Positions 35,898-45,465 of a DNA stretch of 64,000 nucleotides are shown here, piece after piece. The notes beneath the pieces were generated by a model. That model saw nothing but the letters and a program-made list of their open reading frames with translations. It did not search any database and was not told the origin of the DNA. Source of the stretch: Pseudomonas sp. BN417 (GTDB lineage: Bacteria; Pseudomonadota; Gammaproteobacteria; Pseudomonadales; Pseudomonadaceae); contig NZ_SSOJ01000067.1 of assembly GCF_029871205.1 (NCBI RefSeq), positions 108,693-172,692 on the forward strand. The letters run 5' to 3'. Every line of letters begins with the position of its first letter. Within the stretch, counting starts at the first letter, position 1. The position numbers were made by a program, and so were the translations under genes.

Positions 35898-37062
35898 ATC
35901 GGCCAGCCGCGTCCTGCTGGAGCAATTGATCGGCTTCGCCACCGTCAGTCGGGATTCCAACCTCGAGCTCATCGCTTTCATCAGGGATTACCTGGCGGCG
36001 CAGGGGGTGGAGAGCGAAATTTTCTACAACCCCGAGCGCACCAAGGCCAACCTGTTCGCCACCATCGGTCCTCGCGACCGGGGTGGCATCGTGCTTTCCG
36101 GACATACGGACGTGGTGCCGGTGGAAGGCCAGGCCTGGACGGTCGAGCCATTCCGCCTTACGGAGAGGGAAGGGCGCCTGTACGGACGCGGAACGGCCGA
36201 TATGAAAGGCTTTATCGCCTCCGTATTGGCTGCTGTGCCCGCTTTCCTCGAACAGCCACTGACGATGCCGGTGCACCTCGCTTTCTCCTATGACGAGGAG
36301 GTGGGTTGCCTGGGCGTGCGTCCGATGCTCGCCGAACTGGAGAAAAGACCTCACAAGCCGCGGCTTTGCCTGATCGGCGAACCCACCGAGATGAAACCGG
36401 TGCTCGGGCACAAGGGCAAGCTGGCCATGCGCTGCCAGGTTCAGGGCGCCGCTTGTCACTCGGCCTATGCGCCCTATGGCGTCAACGCCATCGAATACGC
36501 GGCGCGACTGATCGGCAGGCTGGGGTCGATAGGTGCCGAACTGGCGAAGCCGGAGCGTCAGGACGACCGCTTCGATCCGCCTTTCTCCACGGTGCAAACC
36601 GGCATCATCAAAGGTGGGCGGGCGCTGAACATAGTTCCCGCGGAATGCGAGTTCGATTTCGAAGTGCGGGCACTGCCCGACTTCGACGCCCGGCAAGTGG
36701 CCGACGAACTGCAGTCGTTCGCCGAAACCGAGCTGTTGCCGCAAATGCGCGCTGTGCAGGCTGGCACCGGCATTCGCCTGCAACCTTTGAGCGCCTATCC
36801 TGGGCTGGTCACTTCAGCCGATAGCGAGGCGGCGCAGTTGCTGGCGCTACTCAGTGGTTCGACGGAGTTCGGTACCGTAGCCTTCGGCACCGAAGGCGGG
36901 CTGTTCGACCAAGCGGGCATTCCTGCGGTGGTCTGTGGCCCGGGCAGCATGGACCAGGGCCACAAGCCGGACGAGTTCATCAGCCTTGAGCAACTCGCCG
37001 CGTGCGACGCCATGCTGCGCCGTCTGGCGCTTTATCTGCAGGACCGGGGCGGTCTGCTGTAG
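35890..37062 (+). CDS. M20-family ArgE-like deacylase
   Basis: The 390-residue protein resembles acetylornithine deacetylase. The metal-binding pattern is complete: SGHTDVVPVEGQAW (His and Asp), GRGTADMKGFIASVLAA (bridging Asp), FSYDEEVGCLG (catalytic Glu pair), GEPTEMKPV, and a C-terminal histidine in MDQGHKPDEF. The dimerisation domain contains GKLAMRCQVQGAACHSAYAP. Because it is the fourth gene of the monooxygenase-RidA-DUF1028 operon and not in an arginine cluster, it more likely hydrolyses an N-acyl or N-carbamoyl intermediate of that pathway than acetylornithine. Confidence 0.9.
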   Translation: MSESASRVLLEQLIGFATVSRDSNLELIAFIRDYLAAQGVESEIFYNPERTKANLFATIGPRDRGGIVLSGHTDVVPVEGQAWTVEPFRLTEREGRLYGRGTADMKGFIASVLAAVPAFLEQPLTMPVHLAFSYDEEVGCLGVRPMLAELEKRPHKPRLCLIGEPTEMKPVLGHKGKLAMRCQVQGAACHSAYAPYGVNAIEYAARLIGRLGSIGAELAKPERQDDRFDPPFSTVQTGIIKGGRALNIVPAECEFDFEVRALPDFDARQVADELQSFAETELLPQMRAVQAGTGIRLQPLSAYPGLVTSADSEAAQLLALLSGSTEFGTVAFGTEGGLFDQAGIPAVVCGPGSMDQGHKPDEFISLEQLAACDAMLRRLALYLQDRGGLL

Positions 37063-37097
37063 ACTGCCGCACCCCAAGAAATGCCTGGGACGCGGAA

Positions 37098-37126
37098 TTG
37101 ACGGGCGTCAGCCCCGTTGCTAACAT
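37098..37126 (+). promoter_or_regulatory. Predicted promoter of rpsA with a long leader
   Basis: TTGACG at 37098-37103 and TAACAT at 37121-37126 are 17 bp apart. Transcription near 37133 would give a leader of about 210 nt before the rpsA start. Long structured leaders mediate S1 autoregulation in gammaproteobacteria, so this one may do the same. Confidence 0.6.
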
Positions 37127-37341
37127 TCCCGTCCTTATATCGGCTCAATTCCTCCGTCCGGAGGCTGAAAAAGCCGGTGTCAACCCCGAGATTTGCGTCA
37201 TTGCCGGCTTTGGCTGGAAGTGGCGCCACTGGGGCGGCGCAGGATACCAGCTTCGATCCTCGTCGCTTCTATTGATGACTTGACCGCATTGGCTGGAGTG
37301 CGGAATAGGGCCTTTCCTGGCCTTTGACTACAGGTATGAAC

Positions 37342-39021
37342 ATGAGCGAAAGCTTTGCAGAACTTTTTGAAGAAAGCCTGAAATCCCTCGACATGCAGCC
37401 GGGTGCGATCATCACCGGCATCGTGGTCGACATCGATGGTGACTGGGTCACCGTCCATGCTGGCCTGAAATCCGAGGGCGTCATCCCGGTCGAGCAGTTC
37501 TACAACGAACAGGGCGAGCTGACCATCAAGGTGGGTGACGAGGTCCACGTAGCGCTCGACGCGGTGGAAGACGGCTTCGGTGAGACCAAGCTGTCCCGCG
37601 AGAAAGCCAAGCGTGCCGAATCCTGGCTGGTTCTGGAAGCTGCTTTCAACGCCGAAGAAGTGGTCAAAGGCGTTATCAACGGCAAGGTCAAGGGCGGTTT
37701 CACCGTCGACGTCAGCGGTATCCGCGCGTTCCTGCCGGGCTCCCTCGTGGACGTGCGCCCTGTGCGCGACACCACCCACCTGGAAGGCAAGGAACTCGAG
37801 TTCAAGGTCATCAAGCTGGACCAGAAGCGCAACAACGTTGTCGTTTCCCGTCGTAGCGTCCTGGAAGCCGAGAACAGCGCCGAGCGCGAAGCTCTGCTGG
37901 AATCCCTGCAGGAAGGCCAGCAAGTCAAGGGTATCGTCAAGAACCTCACCGACTACGGCGCATTCGTGGACCTGGGCGGCGTAGACGGCCTGCTGCACAT
38001 CACCGACATGGCCTGGAAGCGCATCAAGCATCCGTCCGAGATCGTCAACGTTGGTGACGAGATCGACGTCAAGGTCCTGAAGTTCGACCGCGAGCGCAAC
38101 CGTGTCTCCCTGGGTCTGAAGCAGCTGGGCGAAGATCCGTGGGTCGCCATCAAGGCGCGCTACCCGGAAGGCACCCGTGTGACCGCCCGCGTTACCAACC
38201 TCACCGACTACGGCTGCTTCGCCGAGCTGGAAGAGGGCGTGGAAGGCCTGGTGCACGTTTCCGAAATGGACTGGACCAACAAGAACATTCACCCGTCGAA
38301 AGTCGTTCAGGTTGGCGACGAAGTGGAAGTTCAGGTTCTGGACATCGACGAAGAGCGTCGTCGTATCTCCCTGGGCATCAAGCAGTGCAAGTCCAACCCG
38401 TGGGAAGACTTCTCCAGCCGCTTCAACAAGGGCGACAAGATCTCCGGCACCATCAAGTCGATCACCGATTTCGGTATCTTCATCGGCCTGGAAGGCGGCA
38501 TCGACGGTCTGGTTCACCTTTCCGACATCTCCTGGAACGAAGTGGGCGAAGAAGCCGTACGCCGCTTCAAGAAGGGCGACGAGCTGGAAACCGTCATCCT
38601 CTCCGTTGATCCGGAGCGTGAGCGCATCTCCCTGGGTATCAAGCAACTGGAAGACGATCCGTTCTCCAGCTACGCCTCCCTGCACGAGAAAGGCAGCATC
38701 GTTCGCGGAACCGTGAAAGAAGTTGACGCCAAAGGCGCTGTAATCAGCCTCGGTGGCGAGATCGAAGGCGTTCTGAAGGCTTCCGAAATCAGCCGTGACC
38801 GCGTTGAAGACGCGCGCAACGTGTTGAAGGAAGGCGAAGAAGTCGAAGCCAAGATCATCAGCATCGACCGCAAGAGCCGCGTAATCAGCCTCTCCATCAA
38901 GTCCAAGGACGTTGATGACGAGAAGGACGCCATGAAGGAACTGCGCAAGCAGGAAGTCGAGTCCACCGGCCCGACCACCATTGGTGACCTGATCCGTGCT
39001 CAGATGGAGAACCAGGGCTAA
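37342..39021 (+). CDS. rpsA: 30S ribosomal protein S1
   Basis: The 559-residue protein consists of six S1 (OB-fold) repeats, each with the VxxxxxGxFV.L....GLvH.Se pattern, for example [22 protein letters not shown] and [24 protein letters not shown]1 unwinds mRNA and promotes 30S binding. The start [13 protein letters not shown] is the Pseudomonas form; an ATG two codons upstream is an alternative. The usual upstream neighbour cmk is absent; an ArgE-like gene stands there instead. A terminator separates it from ihfB. Confidence 0.97.
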   Translation: MSESFAELFEESLKSLDMQPGAIITGIVVDIDGDWVTVHAGLKSEGVIPVEQFYNEQGELTIKVGDEVHVALDAVEDGFGETKLSREKAKRAESWLVLEAAFNAEEVVKGVINGKVKGGFTVDVSGIRAFLPGSLVDVRPVRDTTHLEGKELEFKVIKLDQKRNNVVVSRRSVLEAENSAEREALLESLQEGQQVKGIVKNLTDYGAFVDLGGVDGLLHITDMAWKRIKHPSEIVNVGDEIDVKVLKFDRERNRVSLGLKQLGEDPWVAIKARYPEGTRVTARVTNLTDYGCFAELEEGVEGLVHVSEMDWTNKNIHPSKVVQVGDEVEVQVLDIDEERRRISLGIKQCKSNPWEDFSSRFNKGDKISGTIKSITDFGIFIGLEGGIDGLVHLSDISWNEVGEEAVRRFKKGDELETVILSVDPERERISLGIKQLEDDPFSSYASLHEKGSIVRGTVKEVDAKGAVISLGGEIEGVLKASEISRDRVEDARNVLKEGEEVEAKIISIDRKSRVISLSIKSKDVDDEKDAMKELRKQEVESTGPTTIGDLIRAQMENQG

Positions 39022-39039
39022 TCACCCTGCTCCAACAGC

Positions 39040-39067
39040 AAAAAGGGCGGCCTAGGCTGCCCTTTTT
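39040..39067 (+). terminator. Intrinsic terminator after rpsA
   Basis: A-rich AAAAAGGGC at 39040 pairs with GCCCTTTTT ending at 39067 via a stem of about 12 bp with one internal mismatch and a TA loop. It begins 19 bp after the rpsA stop. Confidence 0.88.
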
Positions 39068-39170
39068 GTTGTCTGCGTTTCCCCTTCCCGGGTTTGGGCT
39101 GTTCAAAGCCTCCCTGGCGTGCTAAAAACTCATAGAGCTGATCTAGCCGCTTGAATTAGAAGGGAAAACC

Positions 39171-39455
39171 ATGACCAAGTCGGAGTTGATCGAACGGATT
39201 GTTACCCATCAGGGCCAGCTGTCGTCTAAAGACGTGGAACTTGCCATCAAAACGATGCTCGAACAGATGTCTCAGGCCCTGGCGACTGGGGACCGTATCG
39301 AGATTCGTGGGTTTGGGAGCTTCTCACTGCATTACCGCGCGCCACGTGTTGGACGCAACCCGAAAACCGGAGAGTCGGTTCGGCTTGACGGAAAGTTTGT
39401 GCCGCATTTCAAACCGGGCAAGGAGCTTAGGGATCGGGTCAACGAAGATGAGTGA
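39171..39455 (+). CDS. ihfB: Integration host factor subunit beta
   Basis: The 94-residue protein is an HU/IHF-fold DNA-bending subunit that pairs with IhfA. It has [11 protein letters not shown] at the start, [28 protein letters not shown] (the bacterial DNA-binding signature and beta arm) and a C-terminal [20 protein letters not shown] lies upstream of the ATG. As in P. aeruginosa, it lies between rpsA and the start of the O-antigen locus. Confidence 0.97.
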   Translation: MTKSELIERIVTHQGQLSSKDVELAIKTMLEQMSQALATGDRIEIRGFGSFSLHYRAPRVGRNPKTGESVRLDGKFVPHFKPGKELRDRVNEDE

Positions 39456-39555
39456 TCAGATATTTATATCTCTTTCGTAAAGCTTTGAATTTATTTGCGC
39501 GCAGGGTAGTTTCGATTATTTGATTTATTTTTAGTTTTGAAAGGTTGGTGTAAGA

Positions 39556-40617
39556 GTGGCAGATTTAGAGTTTAGGGGGCGTGAAGCGGACGAAGTCAGG
39601 CTCTCTGATTGGATGCTGGCCCTGTGGGGGCAAAAATATATAATTGCATCAAGTGTTTTGTTGTTTTTAGTTGGAGCCATTGTTGCCTTAAACTTTGTAC
39701 AGCCAAAGTATGAGTCGAAAGTGACGCTGTTGCCTCCGCGACTCTCTGATGTCTCCCTTCTGAACGTTGGCAGAGAGCAGGGCGGACTACCGCCTTTTGA
39801 TGTCGAACGTGTCTATCTTGAATTCAAGAATCAGCTTACATCGGTGTATTTGAGGGATAGGTTCTTTGGCGAGGTTTACCTGAAGGATACAGGGGCCGGC
39901 GTGGATAAGGATTCGCTGCGACGGCTTTTTGATCGGGAGTTAATTGTTCAGGCCCCGGACAAAAATAAACCTGAGAAGTATGAGGTTGTTGTGCAGACGA
40001 CTGACGCGGTCCGCTCTGCAGAGATTGCCAACAAATTTGTGGAGATGGCATCAGCTCGTGCTGTTGAAAATATTCAGCAGAATGTCACTGCAGAAATCTC
40101 AACGCAGTTGCAAGGCCTTAAGCAATACGTCGGAGTTCTCCGTGAAAGTGCAAAGGATCGACGTCAGGACCGAGTAGCAAAGCTCCGTGAAGCACTTGCA
40201 GTGGCTGAAGCTGTAGGGGTGGAACAGCCCCAACAGGTCACGGGTCGTACCGCGGCTGTTGAAGATCTCAAAGCCTATACCGACGGGAGTCTGATGTACA
40301 TGCGGGGTGCGGAGGCGATTCGCTCTGAGATCGAGGCGCTTGAACGACGAAAAAGCGACGACCCATTTACCAGCGGGTTGAGGGACGTGCAGCAACGAAT
40401 TCAGTTTCTGGAAGGCATGCCGCTAAATTTCGAAAAAATCTCTGTAGTGACTGTTGACCAGATAGCGAACCCAGCGGACCAGCCCATCAGTCCAAACAAG
40501 CCAAAGATTATCGCGTTTGGAACCTTGCTTGGGCTTTTGTTGGGCTGCTTCATTTCGAGCTTTCGCTGGTTCTGGAAGTTACAGGTAAACAGAACACCTT
40601 TAGGTATCAGGGATTGA
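39556..40617 (+). CDS. wzz: O-antigen chain-length regulator Wzz
   Basis: The 353-residue inner-membrane protein has the polysaccharide co-polymerase 1 layout. A first membrane helix lies near residues 30-50 (YIIASSVLLFLVGAIVALNFV), followed by a large periplasmic helical domain. The Pro-rich segment PADQPISPNKPK precedes the second membrane helix near the C-terminus (IIAFGTLLGLLLGCFISSF). It sets modal O-antigen length with Wzy. The start appears to be GTG with AAAGG 11 nt upstream. A terminator follows, so it is partly separate from the sugar genes. Confidence 0.92.
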   Translation: MADLEFRGREADEVRLSDWMLALWGQKYIIASSVLLFLVGAIVALNFVQPKYESKVTLLPPRLSDVSLLNVGREQGGLPPFDVERVYLEFKNQLTSVYLRDRFFGEVYLKDTGAGVDKDSLRRLFDRELIVQAPDKNKPEKYEVVVQTTDAVRSAEIANKFVEMASARAVENIQQNVTAEISTQLQGLKQYVGVLRESAKDRRQDRVAKLREALAVAEAVGVEQPQQVTGRTAAVEDLKAYTDGSLMYMRGAEAIRSEIEALERRKSDDPFTSGLRDVQQRIQFLEGMPLNFEKISVVTVDQIANPADQPISPNKPKIIAFGTLLGLLLGCFISSFRWFWKLQVNRTPLGIRD

Positions 40618-40656
40618 TGTCTTTGGCTTCGTTTTAGGGTGTCTAATTACAATAAT

Positions 40657-40693
40657 GTGCTCCACATTCATGTGTGGAGCACGTCTGTTTTTG
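40657..40693 (+). terminator. Intrinsic terminator between wzz and wzx
   Basis: GTGCTCCACA at 40657-40666 pairs perfectly with TGTGGAGCAC at 40673-40682, followed by GTCTGTTTTTG. The remaining 135 bp before wzx are AT-rich and probably contain the promoter of the O-antigen genes; a convincing -35/-10 pair was not fixed. Confidence 0.85.
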
Positions 40694-40827
40694 TCTTCCG
40701 ACTATTCAGCTGGTTGTTGAAGACGCACATGCCTACTGTTTTATATTGTACTAACTCTCGATCTGTCTGTGTAGTTAGTTGTTTGGATGGTTTTTCTTTA
40801 TGATGAAATTCATCTTGCGGAATAGCT

Positions 40828-42081
40828 ATGGCGTCTCTTAAAGGGAATGCATATGCTGCGCTTGGTGTGGCGCTACAGGCAGTTTTGAAGCTCATCTTTT
40901 CAGCTGTTGCTACTAAGGTGTTAGCTTTCTACGCTGGACCATCTGGAATGGCGATTGTTGGCCAGTTGCAATCATTGTTGCAGATTGCAGCCGCAGGCGT
41001 GGCATCCGTAACTACGACCGGTGTAGTCAAGAATGTTGCTGAACAAAAGCATTCGAGCGCCGCTATTTTTTCTCTTTCCCTTGTGTTGTTGTTGGGGTTC
41101 AGCCTGGTTCTTCTGCTGCTGTTCGCCGCTTTGGGCGGGTACCTGTCAGTTCTATTTCTGGGCGGTGAGTGGTTGTTGGTTCTCTTGATCATACCGCTAA
41201 CGGTGGTGGCGCTGGGCGTAACAAATCTCAATATGTCCTATTTCAATGGGCGTCAGGAATATCGGGCCTATACTGTTTACACAGTCGTCTTTTCTTTCCT
41301 CGTTGCCTGTTCGACCGTTGCCCTTTGTGTTGTGTTTGGCGTCCAGGGCGCGGTTTATTCAGTTGCACTGTCTCCAGCGCTGGCTGCCTTGATTGTCACT
41401 GTGCTGTTTCGAAGTGGTCACTTGTTTGTTTTTGATCTTTCAGTGATCAAAAACTCCGATTTGCTCAGGTCGCTCCTCAGTTATTCGTTCATGACCATCG
41501 TGTCGGCTCTATTTGTGTATGGCGGGCACATATATGTAAGGGATTTCATGACGAAGGCACTTTCGCTTCAAGCTACAGGAATCTGGTACTCGGTAACTAG
41601 GCTGTCCGAGTTGTACATGACTATTGCTAGCATCGCATTTTCTACCATCCTGCTACCTCGTTATTCTTCGTCATCAGGTGCCGCTTTAACTAAAGAAATT
41701 GGCGTTGGAGCCATTCTGGCCGTTGTTGCTGCTGTCCTTTTGGTTTTGTTTGTGATTTTATTTTCGGATTTCCTTATCGTTTTCCTGTTTGGCGATGAGT
41801 TCATGCCTGCAAGTAGGATCCTGAGGCTGTACGTGATTGGCGATGCGATAAAAATTCTTTGCTGGGTTGTCTTGTACGTTGCCTTGGCCAAGCAGAATGT
41901 CCGATTTTATGTTCTTTTCGAAATATTTTCATCCGTCTTGTATGTGATCCTTGTTCTCTCCATTTTTACCTGGAAGGGGTTCGACTTCACGCCCATTGGC
42001 TATATCTTTCAGTCAGTAATTTCGCTTTCTGTCCTGATAGGTTGGTTCGCTTTCTTTCGCAAGGAGATCAGGGTAGGGTGA
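40828..42081 (+). CDS. wzx: O-antigen flippase Wzx
   Basis: The 417-residue protein has about 12 membrane helices of the polysaccharide-transporter (MOP) family. It begins LKGNAYAALGVALQAVLKLIFSAVATKVLAFYAGPSGMAIVGQLQSLLQI, a form seen in Pseudomonas and enteric Wzx proteins. It flips undecaprenol-linked O units to the periplasm. Base composition is much more AT-rich than in flanking housekeeping genes, usual for O-antigen loci acquired by transfer. Specific to the O unit made here. Confidence 0.9.
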   Translation: MASLKGNAYAALGVALQAVLKLIFSAVATKVLAFYAGPSGMAIVGQLQSLLQIAAAGVASVTTTGVVKNVAEQKHSSAAIFSLSLVLLLGFSLVLLLLFAALGGYLSVLFLGGEWLLVLLIIPLTVVALGVTNLNMSYFNGRQEYRAYTVYTVVFSFLVACSTVALCVVFGVQGAVYSVALSPALAALIVTVLFRSGHLFVFDLSVIKNSDLLRSLLSYSFMTIVSALFVYGGHIYVRDFMTKALSLQATGIWYSVTRLSELYMTIASIAFSTILLPRYSSSSGAALTKEIGVGAILAVVAAVLLVLFVILFSDFLIVFLFGDEFMPASRILRLYVIGDAIKILCWVVLYVALAKQNVRFYVLFEIFSSVLYVILVLSIFTWKGFDFTPIGYIFQSVISLSVLIGWFAFFRKEIRVG

Positions 42082-42107
42082 TTTACTGTCGGCTGATGGG
42101 GCTCTAG

Positions 42108-43199
42108 ATGTTCGCTTATAACGCCATCTTCGTGCTTTCTGTTTTGTCTTCGTATGGGGCCTTTCTTCGCGAGAGCTCCATCTCAAGGTCGTTCTTCTTT
42201 CTTGTCTTCCTTCTGTTGTTTTTGCTTGCTGCGTGCCGATATGAGACAGGTTATGACTGGCTCGTATACAAGCAGTTCTACGAGTCACTCCTACAGGATG
42301 GCGAGTTCAGGATAGATTTTGAGTCTGGTTTCCAGTTCGCGGCCAAGGCACTGGTTTATCTTGGTCAGGACTATTATGTCTTGCAAGTTGTATTCTCTGC
42401 TGTCGCGTGTTATTCGGTTTACAAACTTTTTTCATTATTCAATGTTACCGCTTTATCTGTCTATCCACTTCTCTATTTGTCCACAAATTTTTTTACTTCG
42501 CAAATGGGGACGATCAGGTATACGGCTGCGGTATCGGTGTTTTGCCTGAGTTATCGATGGATACTCTCTTCTGACTGGGTAAAGTACGTTGCTTCGGTCA
42601 TCGTCGCCATGCTGTTCCATTCGGCAGCGTTGTTTTTCTTGGTCATTTATTTCCTCCTGAAATGGACCGAGGCTCATCGGTACGGCCTTTTGATAGTTGC
42701 TGTATCCAGTGTCTTTCTGCTTGTTGATAGGGGGCTGGTGCTGAGCGTTTTCCCATTTGTGGTCGGTGATGGGGAAGTTGCAAATGAAAATTTAGTCGGA
42801 AAGTTGTTTAGAGGGTTTATCTATATTGTCGTGTTCCTAGTTTGTCACATGAAGCGCGAGGAGTTGATTGCAAGGCATGTTTCTTTGTATAATTCTTCGC
42901 TTTTTTCAGTGGTGCTTTTTTTTCTGTTCTCGTGGTCGTCGGTGCTGTCGAGTCGCTTAGTTGAACCATTTTTGCTGGTTTCAATTGTTGGTTTCTACTA
43001 TGCAGTACGCAGTTTCTCGCTCTTGGACAGGTTTGTAATCATCTCCGGTATCGCGTTTTATTTTGTATTGAAGGTAAGCGTTGTGTTTTCGGGGGGCGAT
43101 ATGATGGTCTTCCTGCCCTACCAATCGATTCTTTTCGATATTGGGAGTGGTGATGGGATGGAACGTGCGTATCAGTTATATAACTCAAGGTTTAAATAG
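42108..43199 (+). CDS. wzy: O-antigen polymerase Wzy (EpsG-like)
   Basis: The 363-residue protein has about 10-12 membrane helices and the EpsG-type periplasmic signature CRYETGYDWLVYKQFYESLL near residue 45. YLSTNFFTSQMGTIRYTAAVSVFCLSYRW follows. Wzy polymerises O units in the periplasm. Sequence conservation is low in this family, so assignment rests on topology, the arginine-rich motif and position between wzx and the glycosyltransferases. Strongly AT-rich. Confidence 0.85.
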   Translation: MFAYNAIFVLSVLSSYGAFLRESSISRSFFFLVFLLLFLLAACRYETGYDWLVYKQFYESLLQDGEFRIDFESGFQFAAKALVYLGQDYYVLQVVFSAVACYSVYKLFSLFNVTALSVYPLLYLSTNFFTSQMGTIRYTAAVSVFCLSYRWILSSDWVKYVASVIVAMLFHSAALFFLVIYFLLKWTEAHRYGLLIVAVSSVFLLVDRGLVLSVFPFVVGDGEVANENLVGKLFRGFIYIVVFLVCHMKREELIARHVSLYNSSLFSVVLFFLFSWSSVLSSRLVEPFLLVSIVGFYYAVRSFSLLDRFVIISGIAFYFVLKVSVVFSGGDMMVFLPYQSILFDIGSGDGMERAYQLYNSRFK

Positions 43200-43207
43200 G
43201 TGGGCGT

Positions 43208-44401
43208 ATGGCCAACGTTGTGTTGTTAACGACTAAGTATGCCAACGAGAAAAAAGATGCTTGGCTGACCAATGAACTGGCATATTCGTTAAGAGATCAG
43301 GGTTATAACGTTACGGCCGTGGTATTTTCCTGGTTGAAAAATGACCCTGAGTCTTCTGTCTCCGAGCTGGATGGCATCAACGTCGTCCGGCTTAAACTGC
43401 ATAAGCTGTTCTACACTACCGGTTTTATCGGTACAGCGTTGAAGGTTTTCCTGTTCCCCTATTGGGCGCGTTATGTCATTGGGCGCAATCTGAAAACGTG
43501 TGATCTCCTGATTGCCAATACACCTTGTATCACCATTCAAGGCCTGTCTACCTACTTTAAAAGACGTTATGGCTCGAAAAGCTATCTGGTCTTGTGGGAC
43601 TTCTTCCCTTTTTATTTAAAAGATCTTGGTGTCATAAGGAATAAGCTATTCTTCAAGTTCTTCTGGTTTCTTGAGCAGAAAATGTACCAATCGTTCGACC
43701 GAATTGGTTGTATGACTCCAGGGAATATCGATTTTTTGCTTGAGAATTACTCCGGTATTGAGCGTGATAAGGTAGAGATTCTGCCTCTGTGGACAGACCA
43801 AAAGCCAATCGTAGCTGTCGATAAGTATAAGTTGCGCGAAAAATATTCCCTGCCGCAGGACAAGGTTATTGCGGTTTATGGTGGGGCTATGTCGATCGTC
43901 CAGGAACTCACCAATATTCTGGACTTGGCTGAGCATACGGCTGATATCAATGTTCTGTTCCTATTCATTGGTAGGGGGACAGAGAAGAAAAGCCTGGAGG
44001 AAGAAGCGTCAAGACGGGGGTTGAAAAATGTCCGCTTCCTGGACTATGTGCCTCGCGACGAATATGAAGGGTTGGTTGCATCTTGCGATGTTGGCCTCAT
44101 TTCGTTGTCACGCAGGTTAAGCGTTCCAAGTTTTCCGTCAAAATCGATCGACTATTTCAAGGTGGCATTACCGGTTTTAGCATCCCTGGACTCAGTGACT
44201 GACTTTGGCACGATTCTGCAGGATGAAATAAAGGCAGGTTTTTCGGTCGTTGCGGGAAACACTGCTTTGATGAGTGAGAAGTTGAAAGCATTGGTGTCCG
44301 ATGCGGATCTGCGCAAGAAGATGGGAAGCTTAGGGCGTCTCTATTACGAGAAGCATTTGAGCGTCGAGAATGCAAGAAACAAGATTTCGTCGATAATTTA
44401 A
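43208..44401 (+). CDS. Family 4 glycosyltransferase of the O-antigen locus
   Basis: The 397-residue protein has the GT-B two-domain layout. The N-terminal part holds LTTKYANEKKDAWLTNELAYSLRDQGYNVTAVVFSW. The C-terminal donor domain holds VIAVYGGAMSIVQELTNILDLA, LFIGRGTEKKSLEEEA and an E/K-rich SFPSKSIDYFKVALPVLAS region. It should add one sugar of the O unit. By position and by analogy with the O11 locus it may be the glucosyl- or FucNAc-transferase equivalent (WbjA-like). That match is from memory and unverified. Confidence 0.82.
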   Translation: MANVVLLTTKYANEKKDAWLTNELAYSLRDQGYNVTAVVFSWLKNDPESSVSELDGINVVRLKLHKLFYTTGFIGTALKVFLFPYWARYVIGRNLKTCDLLIANTPCITIQGLSTYFKRRYGSKSYLVLWDFFPFYLKDLGVIRNKLFFKFFWFLEQKMYQSFDRIGCMTPGNIDFLLENYSGIERDKVEILPLWTDQKPIVAVDKYKLREKYSLPQDKVIAVYGGAMSIVQELTNILDLAEHTADINVLFLFIGRGTEKKSLEEEASRRGLKNVRFLDYVPRDEYEGLVASCDVGLISLSRRLSVPSFPSKSIDYFKVALPVLASLDSVTDFGTILQDEIKAGFSVVAGNTALMSEKLKALVSDADLRKKMGSLGRLYYEKHLSVENARNKISSII

Positions 44402-44412
44402 CGGAGGCTGCT

Positions 44413-45462
44413 ATGTCTTTCCAGGATGTTTTTTTTGGTAAAACCCTATTGATTACTGGTGGTACCGGCTCTTTCGGAAATGCTGTTCTTAAGCGTTTCC
44501 TGAATACAGGTATATCTGAGATTCGCATATTCAGTCGTGACGAAAAGAAACAAGACGATATGCGCAAGCGTTATGCTAGTTCGAAACTTAAGTTTTATAT
44601 CGGCGACGTGCGCGATTACCAAAGTGTGCTGAATGCCACCCGCGGTGTTGACTATATCTTTCACGCTGCTGCGTTGAAGCAGGTTCCATCTTGCGAGTTC
44701 CACCCCCTCGAAGCGGTCAAGACGAACGTTCTTGGAACTGAGAACCTGCTCGAGGCTGCTATCCAGAATGGGGTCAAGCGTGTCGTATGTCTGAGTACGG
44801 ACAAGGCGGTTTACCCTATCAATGCCATGGGTATTTCGAAGGCAATGATGGAAAAGGTCATGGTTGCCAAGTCACGTAATGTTGATGACAACAAGACAGT
44901 GATTTGCGGCACTCGATATGGCAACGTCATGGCTTCGCGCGGTTCTGTCATTCCATTGTTCATCGAGCAGATTCGCTCTGGTAAGCCGCTGACCATCACC
45001 GATCCCGATATGACTCGGTTCATGATGACCTTGTCCGATGCCGTCGATCTGGTCCTTTATGCTTTCGAGCATGGCAATAACGGTGATCTGTTTGTGCAGA
45101 AGGCGCCTGCCGCCACTGTAGAAGTTCTGGCAAAGGCTTTGACCGCACTGCACGAAAAGCCCGACCATCCGATTCAGGTTATCGGAACTCGTCACGGCGA
45201 GAAACTCTATGAGGCACTGCTCAGCCGCGAAGAGATGGCCTGTGCCGAAGATATGGGCGACTACTTCCGTGTTCCGCCGGATCTGCGTGACCTCAACTAT
45301 GCGAAATTCATTGAGCAGGGAGAGGAAAAGATTTCTCACAGTGAAGATTACAACTCGCATAACACCGATCGTCTGGATATAGCGGGCATGCAGAAACTGT
45401 TGCTCAAGCTGGACTTCATTCGGGCAATTCAGCGTGGCGAGCTTGCCACCCCTGAGGAGTAG
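44413..45462 (+). CDS. wbjB: UDP-GlcNAc 4,6-dehydratase/5-epimerase
   Basis: The 349-residue extended SDR enzyme starts UDP-L-FucNAc synthesis by making a 4-keto-6-deoxy sugar with C5 epimerisation. It shows the NADP-binding LLITGGTGSFGNAVLKRFL, the active-site segment LSTDKAVYPINAMGISKAMMEK with MxxxK replacing the usual YxxxK (as in CapE/FlaA1 proteins), and TRYGNVMASRGSVIPLF. It is followed by wbjC (3-bp gap) and wbjD, the complete three-enzyme pathway. GGAGG lies upstream of the ATG. Confidence 0.94.
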   Translation: MSFQDVFFGKTLLITGGTGSFGNAVLKRFLNTGISEIRIFSRDEKKQDDMRKRYASSKLKFYIGDVRDYQSVLNATRGVDYIFHAAALKQVPSCEFHPLEAVKTNVLGTENLLEAAIQNGVKRVVCLSTDKAVYPINAMGISKAMMEKVMVAKSRNVDDNKTVICGTRYGNVMASRGSVIPLFIEQIRSGKPLTITDPDMTRFMMTLSDAVDLVLYAFEHGNNGDLFVQKAPAATVEVLAKALTALHEKPDHPIQVIGTRHGEKLYEALLSREEMACAEDMGDYFRVPPDLRDLNYAKFIEQGEEKISHSEDYNSHNTDRLDIAGMQKLLLKLDFIRAIQRGELATPEE

Positions 45463-45465
45463 GTT

